Counted from the stretch's first letter, positions 1-4,928 are shown. The stretch is DNA of 5,098 bases from PR03 sp031362725 (GCA_031362725.1 JANLTC010000173.1:1-5098); one strand, 5' to 3'. Program-made: numbers and translations. The notes: a model not told the origin generated them from the sequence alone.

Positions 1-65
1 CTATGCTCGTCAGCGAGATGCTCGACCTCGTGCTGGCGGGCCTGCTCTACCGACGCCCCACCTGA
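1..65 (+). CDS. C-terminal end of a gene cut by the window edge (possibly a TetR-family regulator)
   Basis: The frame starting at base 3 reads MLVSEMLDLVLAGLLYRRPT and ends at TGA 63-65; the start lies outside the window. The peptide is an amphipathic, leucine-rich helix with a short basic tail. This is how the last helix of many TetR/AcrR regulators ends, but 20 residues cannot prove a family. Its third codon positions are almost all G or C, as expected for a real gene in this DNA. It converges on the Doc toxin gene, with 44 bases between the two stop codons and no convincing hairpin-plus-T terminator there. The coding call is moderate and the family call is only a suggestion. Confidence 0.45.
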   Translation, partial: MLVSEMLDLVLAGLLYRRPT

Positions 66-109
66 TCGGCCCCCCTTTTCGGTCTAGCGATCGAGATCCC
101 ATCAGGGGC

Positions 110-502
110 TCATCGAGCCACGCAGTGTCGCCTGAGGAAGACCGAAACCTCCGCCTTGTCGACCGCGCCCGCAGCGACTCCATCGACCAACGAGTACAAG
201 TCGTCCGGATCGGCGCGGAGCCGCTCGCCGTTCAAGCCGAGGAACACGAGCGCGCACATCAGCGCCGTCCGCTTGTTCCCATCAACGAACGGATGATTCC
301 GAGCCACGTGGAAGAGATAGGCAGCCGCCATCTCGAACACGCTGGGATGCAGATACTCGTCATCGAACGTCGTCTCGGGCACCGCGATCGCCGACCGCAG
401 CAGCGCGAGATCGCGAAGCCCGCTCGCGCCCCCGTACACTCGAATCTGATCGGCGTGGATCCCGAGCACCTCGTCGAGGGTCAGGAACTCGGGCTCGCTC
501 AC
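110..502 (-). CDS. doc: Doc/Fic-family type II toxin (death-on-curing)
   Basis: A 130-residue protein of the usual Doc length. The Fic-fold active loop HPFVDGNKRTA is intact at about residues 70-80, with catalytic His70, the acidic Asp74 and the NKR form typical of Doc rather than the GNGR of AMP-transferring Fic enzymes. The N-terminal L-x-L-D-E start, the G-x-x-G-x-R-D segment (about 24-31) and the P-E-T-T-F segment (about 41-45) also match the family. The best-studied member, Doc of phage P1, inactivates elongation factor Tu by phosphorylation; that activity is inferred here from the family. The GTG start at 500-502 was chosen because homology begins right there and it overlaps the antitoxin stop by 4 bases (GTGA). 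No strong ribosome binding site is visible, so translation is probably coupled to the antitoxin. A longer in-frame extension towards 784 reads as Arg-rich shadow sequence. Confidence 0.9.
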   Translation of the reverse strand: MSEPEFLTLDEVLGIHADQIRVYGGASGLRDLALLRSAIAVPETTFDDEYLHPSVFEMAAAYLFHVARNHPFVDGNKRTALMCALVFLGLNGERLRADPDDLYSLVDGVAAGAVDKAEVSVFLRRHCVAR

Positions 503-726
503 TCCGCGAGTCGGCGGAACACCCCGCCGTACTGCTCGTGCGCCTCGGCCACCAGCTCCGCCGTCCGCTTCTTCCGCTTCCGGTTGCGCACGGGTGTGAC
601 CACGAGGACATCGCCGTCCGTCGACAGCTCGAGCTCGGTGTCCGCGTCGATCTCGAGCGCCTCGAGAAGCGGTCGATCGATCACGAGGGCGAGGCTGTTT
701 CCGGATCGCGTGAGTCGCTTCGGCAT
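499..726 (-). CDS. AbrB/MazE-like antitoxin partner of Doc
   Basis: A 75-residue protein. Residues 1-45 (MPKRLTRSGNSLALVIDRPL onward) match the swapped-hairpin AbrB/SpoVT/MazE DNA-binding fold: a basic strand, the G-N-S turn, a hydrophobic strand ending in I-D/I-P, a short helix (L-L-E-A-L) and the D-x-E-L-E-L strand. Residues 48-54 are very basic (R-N-R-K-R-K-K). The last 20 residues (E-L-V-A-E-A-H-E-Q-Y-G-G-V-F) form an acidic helix that would be expected to cover the toxin. It should bind its own promoter and neutralise Doc; both are inferred from the family. The ATG at 724-726 was preferred over a GTG 15 codons upstream because the family starts at M-P-K. The classical P1 Doc partner is Phd, so this operon uses a different antitoxin fold. 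It is the first gene of the operon. Confidence 0.85.
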   Translation of the reverse strand: MPKRLTRSGNSLALVIDRPLLEALEIDADTELELSTDGDVLVVTPVRNRKRKKRTAELVAEAHEQYGGVFRRLAE

Positions 727-771
727 GTCCGTACGGTAGCACTGTCTCGTCCTTACGAACGACACCCGCAC

Positions 772-797
772 CTTGATCGTTCAAGTTTTTGATTTTA
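772..797 (-). promoter_or_regulatory. Putative promoter and operator of the AbrB-Doc operon
   Basis: An A/T-rich pocket (783-800) interrupts GC-rich DNA upstream of the antitoxin. On the minus strand it contains TAAAAT (792-797), a good -10 hexamer, but no clear -35 at normal spacing. Just downstream is the inverted repeat CTTGA-4-TCAAG (772-785), placed where a repressor would cover the transcription start. A second palindrome, CCGTACGG (729-736), lies next to the ATG. Autoregulation through such sites is normal for TA antitoxins; the assignment here is inference. Confidence 0.35.
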
Positions 798-806
798 AAC
801 GAGAAG

Positions 807-840
807 TTGTGGAGGAGCCGGGAATCGAACCCGCGTCCAC
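807..840 (-). ncRNA. ssrA: 3'-end fragment of tmRNA; likely attachment-site scar, not a functional gene
   Basis: On the minus strand this reads GGACGCGGGTTCGATTCCCG, the hallmark T-arm of bacterial tmRNA, followed by GCTCCTCCA, which aligns without gaps to the acceptor end (typically CGCCTCCACCA). There are a few substitutions: the last T-stem pair is broken and the CCA is CAA. The rest of a tmRNA, about 300 nt, would have to lie at 841-1200, but that space holds an intact antitoxin gene. No tag-peptide frame or matching 5' acceptor strand is seen there, nor just downstream as in permuted tmRNAs. Integrases of genomic islands often target the ssrA 3' end and leave such a duplicate, so a remnant att site is the best reading. 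Confidence 0.6.
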
Positions 841-878
841 CGCTTGATTTTGCAGGGCTTTCGGGTGTTTTGGAGGCC

Positions 879-901
879 GCAGCGAGGCTGCTGCAGCGCT
901 C
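879..901 (+). repeat. 23-bp repeat, copy 1 (with small hairpin)
   Basis: It begins with GCAGCGAGGCTGC, a perfect 5-bp stem with a GAG loop, followed by TGCAGCGCTC. It matches 1660-1682 at 22 of 23 positions in the same orientation; the flanks do not match. The two copies bracket the BrnT operon. This copy sits between the tmRNA fragment and the end of the HTH antitoxin gene. Confidence 0.6.
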
Positions 902-929
902 ATGACTCGTAGTGTGAATCGACCTTGAA

Positions 930-1220
930 TCAGGCCGCTGACTTCAAGTTCTCGCGGATGATCCTGGGGTGCCGTGCGGCGATTCGCAGCAACGCGATCG
1001 CGGGTCCGTCGGGCCGGCGCCGGCCCTGCTCCCAGTTGCGCAGCGTGTGCACACTGATCTCGATCGCGCGAGCAAAGTCGGCCTGAGTCAGACCCACAAA
1101 GCGACGCAAGGCGGCGATGTCCTCACCGGACTCGAAGCGTCCCTGCATCAGCCGCTTCCGAAGCCGAGCCGGGATCGCCCGCTCGAGCTGTTCGTCTGTC
1201 AGTTCGGGAATGTCGCTCAT
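930..1220 (-). CDS. Xre-type helix-turn-helix antitoxin (YiaG/HigA-like), partner of BrnT-family toxin
   Basis: A 96-residue protein. Residues 1-32 are helical and charged. Residues 34-70 form a Cro/C1-type helix-turn-helix with the characteristic G-L-T-Q-A-D-F-A-R-A-I (about 43-53), S-V-H-T-L-R-N-W-E-Q-G-R-R-R-P (about 56-70) and G-P-A-I-A-L-L-R-I (about 72-80). The last stretch is the signature of the COG2944 (YiaG-like) group that includes many HigA-type antitoxins. Its role is DNA binding, autoregulation and toxin neutralisation, inferred from family and context. The ATG at 1218-1220 overlaps the toxin stop as ATGA. A purine-rich AGGGA site lies 9 bases upstream (1230-1234), so it can also start independently, which suits an antitoxin that must be made in excess. 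BrnT toxins usually pair with the ribbon-helix-helix protein BrnA; this protein is not BrnA. No terminator is visible downstream. Confidence 0.87.
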   Translation of the reverse strand: MSDIPELTDEQLERAIPARLRKRLMQGRFESGEDIAALRRFVGLTQADFARAIEISVHTLRNWEQGRRRPDGPAIALLRIAARHPRIIRENLKSAA

Positions 1221-1507
1221 GTGTGCTGATCCCTGTATGCGCGATACAGATCCTGCTCGCGCCTGCTTGCGAGCCGGGCGCCGATGATCCGCACCCGGCC
1301 CTCCTCCGGTTCGGTGTATACGACGACTACGAGCCCGCGGTTGATTGGGCCGATCGCAATGAATCGGTCCTCGGTCTCGGAATGGTCCTCGTCAAAGATC
1401 TCCAGATACTGAGCACCCGCTTCGAAGAGCTTCCTCGCCTCTGAGAACGACAGGCCGTGCTTCTGCTGATTGCTGAGATCCTTCTCATCGTCCCACTCGA
1501 AGTCCAC
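1217..1507 (-). CDS. brnT: BrnT-family ribonuclease toxin (DUF497)
   Basis: A 96-residue protein of typical BrnT length. Conserved landmarks are F-E-W-D-D-E-K (3-9), N-x-x-K-H-G-L-S-F-x-E-A (13-24), D-E-D-H-S-x-x-E-D-R (39-48), G-x-x-x-x-G-L-V-V-V-V (53-63) and R-I-I-G-A-R-x-A (73-80) with a late E-x-x-x-Y (84-88). BrnT folds like RelE-type endoribonucleases and arrests growth by cutting RNA; this is known for the family and not shown here. The GTG start at 1505-1507 is fixed by the family N-terminus. It has no Shine-Dalgarno sequence, and the likely promoter sits only nine bases upstream. The gene is first in its operon and the antitoxin follows with a 4-base overlap, the toxin-first order usual for brnTA. 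The gene symbol refers to the family; the partner is atypical. Confidence 0.9.
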   Translation of the reverse strand: MDFEWDDEKDLSNQQKHGLSFSEARKLFEAGAQYLEIFDEDHSETEDRFIAIGPINRGLVVVVYTEPEEGRVRIIGARLASRREQDLYRAYRDQHT

Positions 1508-1515
1508 AGGCCGCG

Positions 1516-1543
1516 ATACTACGCCATTAGCTTAGTCAGTCAA
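1516..1543 (-). promoter_or_regulatory. Sigma-70-like promoter of the brnT operon, probably giving a leaderless mRNA
   Basis: On the minus strand: TTGACT (-35, 1538-1543), a 16-base spacer, TAGTAT (-10, 1516-1521). Only eight bases separate the -10 from the GTG start codon, so transcription should begin at or within a base or two of that codon. This agrees with the absence of a ribosome binding site before brnT. Confidence 0.6.
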
Positions 1544-1547
1544 TGGC
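1523..1547. promoter_or_regulatory. Candidate operator (inverted repeat over the brnT promoter)
   Basis: GCCATT (1523-1528) and AATGGC (1542-1547) form a perfect 6-bp inverted repeat with a 13-base spacer. The arms cover the -35 and part of the spacer. A dimeric helix-turn-helix antitoxin would normally bind such a site to repress its own operon. Assignment is by position and symmetry only. Confidence 0.4.
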
Positions 1548-1582
1548 TCAGATCATTCGATCTGGTGCCGGAAGGAGGACCG

Positions 1583-1696
1583 ATGGGTTTCGAGTCGGTA
1601 CGAGTTCACGCGAATGCGCGAAGCTGCGAGAATTGCCGCAGTGATGATTCACCTGGGCTGCAGCGAGGCTGCAGCAGCGCTCGGGCCTTAGCGTAG
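1583..1696 (+). CDS. Possible small ORF of unknown function (37 aa), divergent from brnT
   Basis: The ATG at 1583-1585 is preceded by AAGGAGG (1572-1578) with a 4-base spacer, the strongest ribosome binding site in the window. The frame ends at TAG 1694-1696. The peptide starts MGFESVRVHANARSCENC and contains a Cys-x-x-Cys pair at residues 15 and 18 and another Cys at 30. Its last third is encoded by the 23-bp repeat, and composition there is unlike a folded domain. It may be a genuine micro-ORF or the start of a gene cut off when the repeat arrived. No homologue is recognised; confidence is low because only the start signal supports it. Confidence 0.2.
   Translation: MGFESVRVHANARSCENCRSDDSPGLQRGCSSARALA
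1660..1682 (+). repeat. 23-bp repeat, copy 2 (with extended hairpin)
   Basis: It differs from the copy at 879-901 by a single base. The hairpin is longer here: CTGCAGC-GAG-GCTGCAG (1658-1674) gives a perfect 7-bp stem with a 3-base loop. It is not followed by a T tract, so it is not a typical terminator. With copy 1 it encloses the complete BrnT operon and its promoter, 781 bp from repeat start to repeat start. Confidence 0.6.
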
Positions 1697-1826
1697 AGCC
1701 GGCTTGGCCCGGCCAGCAGGCGACACCAAGGCACCCTCTTCATCGCGGCCCGTTTCTAGTCGCGCGCGCCCGCGACGGCCTTTCCCATCTTCTCGCGTTC
1801 CGCTGCCGTCACCTGGTCGGGTCCGA

Positions 1827-2067
1827 GACTGGGACTACGACCCGGTCGATTGGCGCAAGCCCTGGCGCGTCGCCGCCTTGTGCACCGGCGCGATCGACCT
1901 GGTGCTCGAGCCGGTCGCTGCACACACTCCTCGCGTGGATCTCGGCGTGCTCGCGACGGTCGGCGTGTGCGCGTTCGGGACGCGGCGGCCGCGTGAGCGC
2001 CGCGGGCCGCGAGATCGCGGCCGACGGCCTGTTCGGCTGGGCCGAGGAGTTTGCCCACCGCTGGTGA
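1827..2067 (+). pseudogene. Frameshifted coding relic, unrecognised small protein
   Basis: From 1827 the frame reads DWDYDPVDWRKPWRVAAL and continues through T-G-A-I-D-L-V-L-E-P and a hydrophobic G-V-L-A-T-V-G-V-C-A-F-G-T stretch that could be a membrane segment. Third codon positions are strongly GC-biased. Near 1985 this frame decays into Arg/Pro-rich shadow sequence, while the next frame becomes protein-like from GTG 1993-1995 (VSAAGREIAADGLFGWAEEF) to TGA 2065-2067. One indel at about 1982-1992 would join them into one protein of roughly 80 residues. No start codon with a ribosome binding site is found upstream; the in-frame TTG at 1704 is followed by implausible sequence. I do not recognise the family. 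It could be a decayed gene, or an intact gene carrying a sequencing indel. Confidence 0.4.
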
Positions 2068-2151
2068 ACTTGGCGTTCCGGTTCAGGGCTCGCGTGTCAG
2101 ATCGACGAATCAAGTTGATGTCCGGGCGCGTTTCGAAATAGGATCGGAGCC
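2068..2151. other. Intergenic leader of the tandem exported-protein genes
   Basis: This spacer holds a perfect palindrome ATCAA-G-TTGAT (2109-2119) and an AGGA ribosome binding site at 2140-2143, 8 bases before the ATG. A GGAG at 2146-2149 is too close to the ATG to be the main site. No convincing -35/-10 pair is visible, so a promoter must lie here or further upstream but cannot be pointed to. Confidence 0.3.
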
Positions 2152-3534
2152 ATGGCAGACCCCACTCGCTCCGTTATCGCCGTACTCTGGACCTGCTTCG
2201 GGCTCGCGGCCCTCGGTCCGCTCACCTCGCGCGCCGACGTCTTCGCGGCGGTCAACGTCGCGGCGCCCCCGCCGCGTTTCGACTTCGACGTCGCCATCGT
2301 AAACGCATCGCTCGGGACGCGCGTCGCGCTGCCGGCGGTCGTGAACACGAACGCCTTCGAGATCTACCCGAGCATCAGCAGCGACGGCCGGCGGCTCCTA
2401 TTCCAGCGCTTCGGCGGAAGCGATGGCCGCCGCGTGCTCCTCGTCGACACCTCGACCGGGCAGAGCGCGGATCTCTTCACGCCGACCGAGATCGCGCTGA
2501 ACCCGATCTTCAACTCGAACATCACGAGCGACGGCACCACGGTCGCGACCGGGCGGCGCTTCCGGGCGATCGCGTTCTCCAGCGGTACTCGCTTCTTCCC
2601 GGAGGTGACCCGCACCGACGTGCGCTCGTTCCCGACGGGTCCCTTTCCGCGCAGCACGTTGCGTTCCCCGCTCAGCTTCAGCGCTACGGGGAACGTCACC
2701 GATGTCGCGGTAGGCGGGAACGCCAACGAACTCTACGCGCTCCGCGTGGCGGCGGGAACGGGGCCGGGCGCGCTCCTCTTGATCCAGCTCGTCCCGAACT
2801 CGTTCAGCCGCGCCGCGTTCCTGAGCGGCCCGACCGCCGACTACGGGCATCCAGCGCTCGCGTCGAGAAACGCGTTCGACTTCTTCAACGTCTTCTTCGA
2901 GGACCGCTCCTCCGGAGACTACGATCTCGTGTTCCGCCGCGCGGATCCGCTCAGCTTCGAGGGAACACCGCTCCCCGTTCCCTTCCTGGCCGGGGACACC
3001 GACGACTCGCAGCCTGGCCTGACCGACGACGGCCGCTACCTCGGCTTCGTGCGCCATGGCAGCGATGGACATGATCGGCTCTTCGTGCGCGACCAGGTGA
3101 CGCTGACGACGTTGAACCCGAACGGCGTCGATCTCGGCTTCGTCACGACGCGCGGTATCGGCTCGGTGTCGCTCTACCTGCGCACGGTGATCACGGCGAG
3201 CCGGATCACGACGACGGGGAACGTGACTGCGACGCTGACCGAAGCGTCGAGGATCGGAATCCTCGTCCAGCGCATCACCGGCGTGACGAAGGAGCGCGGC
3301 CAGAAGCTCTACGAGCTCGAGCCGGTCGGCCGCGTGCCGCTCGGCGACTACGGCGCCGGCAATGTCTTCACGCACTGGGACTTCGAGGTCGACGGCGAGG
3401 CGCTGCCGCCGGGGCGCTATCTCGTCACGCTGCGGGCGGTCGACGGCGACCTGATCCGCGAGTTCGGTGAGCCGCAGGTGCTGCGGATCGGTGAGAGCGG
3501 CCACGCGCACACACAGGGGAAGGACGACCAATGA
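2152..3534 (+). CDS. Exported TolB/PD40-like propeller protein with C-terminal Ig-like domain (tandem paralogue 1)
   Basis: A 460-residue protein. Residues 1-28 form a Sec signal peptide (hydrophobic core about 8-24), probably cleaved after S-R-A28 before DVFAAV. Residues about 45-320 carry propeller-like repeats of the PD40/TolB kind: P-S-I-S-S-D-G-R-R-L-L-F then V-L-L-V-D-T-S-T-G (73-103), a weaker one at 117-135, one at 230-262, and Q-P-G-L-T-D-D-G-R-Y-L-G-F then R-L-F-V-R-D (287-314). Residues about 355-447 look like a small beta-sandwich of the FlgD/Ig type: G-I-L-V-Q-R-I, H-W-D-F-E-V-D-G and L-P-P-G-R-Y-L-V-T-L-R-A-V-D-G. No catalytic motif, lipobox or membrane anchor is seen, so it is likely periplasmic or secreted, with a binding or structural role. 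The start is supported by AGGA at 2140-2143. Its stop overlaps the next gene's ATG. Confidence 0.85.
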   Translation: MADPTRSVIAVLWTCFGLAALGPLTSRADVFAAVNVAAPPPRFDFDVAIVNASLGTRVALPAVVNTNAFEIYPSISSDGRRLLFQRFGGSDGRRVLLVDTSTGQSADLFTPTEIALNPIFNSNITSDGTTVATGRRFRAIAFSSGTRFFPEVTRTDVRSFPTGPFPRSTLRSPLSFSATGNVTDVAVGGNANELYALRVAAGTGPGALLLIQLVPNSFSRAAFLSGPTADYGHPALASRNAFDFFNVFFEDRSSGDYDLVFRRADPLSFEGTPLPVPFLAGDTDDSQPGLTDDGRYLGFVRHGSDGHDRLFVRDQVTLTTLNPNGVDLGFVTTRGIGSVSLYLRTVITASRITTTGNVTATLTEASRIGILVQRITGVTKERGQKLYELEPVGRVPLGDYGAGNVFTHWDFEVDGEALPPGRYLVTLRAVDGDLIREFGEPQVLRIGESGHAHTQGKDDQ

Positions 3535-4928
3535 CGGCGATCCGACGCTTCCGCATCCTGGCTCTCGCGTCGTGCTTCGCGCTCGCGTCCGCCGCCGCGC
3601 GAGCTGACGTCTTCGCGGCGACCTGCGTCGCCGATCCTTCGGGCACGGGTCAGGACATCGCGGTCATGAACGCGACGCTCGGGACGCGCGTCGCGCTGCC
3701 GGCCGTCGTGAACAGCGCAGACACCGAGCTGGATCCGAGCATCAACCTCGGCGGCAGCAAGCTCCTCTTCCGGCGGACCAGCGCGGCTGGCGTGAATCGA
3801 CTGCTGATGGTCGACCTCGTGACTGGCGCGGGCGCAGACCTTTTCACGGGTATCGAGGTCTCGCAGACGCCGATCTTCGGCTCGGCGATCACGGGAAACG
3901 GAGGTCTGGTATTCACCGGGCGACAGTTCTCGCCGTCGTTTCTCGGATTCTCGTTTCCCCGCGTGTTTCTCACCAATGTGTCTGGTTTCCCGCGCACGCC
4001 CTTCCCCCCGCGCATCACGCTCACCTCGACCCGCTTCAACTTCGGCAACCCCGGCATCGTCACCGACGTCGCGGTCGGCGGTGGGAGCATGTACGTGATG
4101 GAGGTGGGCACGCTTCTCAGGAGTCTCGTCCTCAACTTCCTCAGCAGCAGCTGCTGCTTCAACACGGGCGGCTTCAGCAACGCCGGCTCCTCCCTTCCGC
4201 TCCGCTCCACCAGCGCCGACTACTCGCAGCCTGCGCTCGCGGCCGACGATGGCCAGCGCGTGTACTTCAAGCAGCGTCTCCTCGTGAACAACGTGTTCCA
4301 GGACGGCGACATCGCGTTCCGCCCCGCCACGTCGCTCGCAGGCTTCCCCGGAACACCGACGCGCGTCTTGGGGGGTGTCAGCACCTTCGCCGACGAGTCG
4401 CAGCCCGCGCTCACCTCCGACGCCCGCTACCTCGCGTTCGTGCGCGGCGGCACGGGTGGGAACGACCGTCTCTTCGTCTGGGACCCTCAGACCCAGACGA
4501 TGCTGAACTCGAATGGTGTAGACCTGGGCCTTCGGGACACGAGCTCGGGCTGCGGATCGCTCTCGCTCTACACCCGCTCGGTCATCAGCAGCTCCGTGAT
4601 CTCGCGGACCGGCACCGTCAACGCGACGCTCGCGAGCGCGTCGAGCATCGGCATCTTCGTCCAGCGCATCGTTGGCAAGACCGAGGTGCTGGGGCGCAAG
4701 GCGTACGAGCTCGAGACGGTCGGGCGCTTCCCGCTCGGCTCCTATGGCGCGGGCAACGTGTTCACGCACTGGGACTTCGAGGTCGACGGCGAGCCGCTCT
4801 CGCCCGGGAAATACCTGGTGACCGTGCGCGCCGTCGAAGGCGACATCGTGCGCGAGCTCGGGCAGCCGCAAATCTTGAAGATCAAAAAGAACGGACGCGC
4901 CCAAACGATAGGGAAATACCAATGGTGA
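3531..4928 (+). CDS. Exported TolB/PD40-like propeller protein with C-terminal Ig-like domain (tandem paralogue 2)
   Basis: A 465-residue paralogue of the preceding gene with the same layout. The signal peptide has a basic start (I-R-R-F-R) and an Ala/Leu core, with likely cleavage after A-R-A25 before DVFAAT. Next comes the shared A-x-L-G-T-R-V-A-L-P-A-V-V-N block (48-61), propeller-type repeats (clearest at 67-100 and 290-318), and the Ig-like C-terminus (about 360-451). By hand count about 59 of 82 C-terminal residues equal those of the first copy, including YGAGNVFTHWDFEVDGE; the middle is far more diverged. A specific insertion at 204-222 is Ser/Gly-rich with a Cys-Cys pair (208-209), absent from the first copy. 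The ATG overlaps the upstream stop as ATGA, with GGGGAAGGA (3516-3524) at good distance, so the two genes are co-transcribed and coupled. Function is unknown; a surface or periplasmic binding role is inferred. Confidence 0.85.
   Translation: MTAIRRFRILALASCFALASAAARADVFAATCVADPSGTGQDIAVMNATLGTRVALPAVVNSADTELDPSINLGGSKLLFRRTSAAGVNRLLMVDLVTGAGADLFTGIEVSQTPIFGSAITGNGGLVFTGRQFSPSFLGFSFPRVFLTNVSGFPRTPFPPRITLTSTRFNFGNPGIVTDVAVGGGSMYVMEVGTLLRSLVLNFLSSSCCFNTGGFSNAGSSLPLRSTSADYSQPALAADDGQRVYFKQRLLVNNVFQDGDIAFRPATSLAGFPGTPTRVLGGVSTFADESQPALTSDARYLAFVRGGTGGNDRLFVWDPQTQTMLNSNGVDLGLRDTSSGCGSLSLYTRSVISSSVISRTGTVNATLASASSIGIFVQRIVGKTEVLGRKAYELETVGRFPLGSYGAGNVFTHWDFEVDGEPLSPGKYLVTVRAVEGDIVRELGQPQILKIKKNGRAQTIGKYQW

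Noticed and set aside
66..109. Bidirectional terminator between the two converging genes
   Set aside because: There is a short run of C and T, but no stem longer than 3-4 bp could be formed next to it.
125..739. Plus-strand 204-codon frame over the AbrB-Doc operon
   Set aside because: The minus strand encodes two recognisable TA proteins with a 4-base overlap; the plus frame matches no family and is an antisense shadow.
858..876. Plus-strand GGGTGTTTTGGA resembling a tmRNA 5' start
   Set aside because: It is on the opposite strand from the 3' fragment and lacks the following conserved segment; a chance match.
811..1200. Complete tmRNA gene on the minus strand
   Set aside because: Only the T-arm and acceptor 3' strand are present. 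The rest of the space is an intact HTH antitoxin gene, and no 5' acceptor strand or tag frame is found in normal or permuted order.
1698..1713. GCCGG-6-CCGGC hairpin as a terminator
   Set aside because: The stem is only 5 bp and no T tract follows on either strand.
1756..1830. Minus-strand end V-T-A-A-E-R-E-K-M-G-K-A-V-A-G-A-R-D-stop that looks protein-like
   Set aside because: Only about 20 residues look convincing; upstream in the same frame is Arg/Pro-rich shadow and there is no start. It could be a tiny gene relic but cannot be supported.
2398..3531. Long minus-strand open frame (377 codons) opposite the first tandem gene
   Set aside because: Arg/Glu/Ala-rich translation without domains. 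It is a shadow of a GC-biased gene on the other strand, which has a signal peptide, repeats and a paralogue.
3531..3575. Lipobox (L-A-S-C) or twin-arginine motif in the second paralogue's signal peptide
   Set aside because: The Cys at residue 15 lies inside the hydrophobic core, too close to the N-terminus. I-R-R-F-R-I lacks the Tat consensus. A plain Sec peptide ending A-R-A is better and is shared with paralogue 1.
3417..4922. Long minus-strand open frame (501 codons) opposite the second tandem gene
   Set aside because: Same kind of shadow. It spans the boundary of two plus-strand genes and is low-complexity R/E/A/V sequence.
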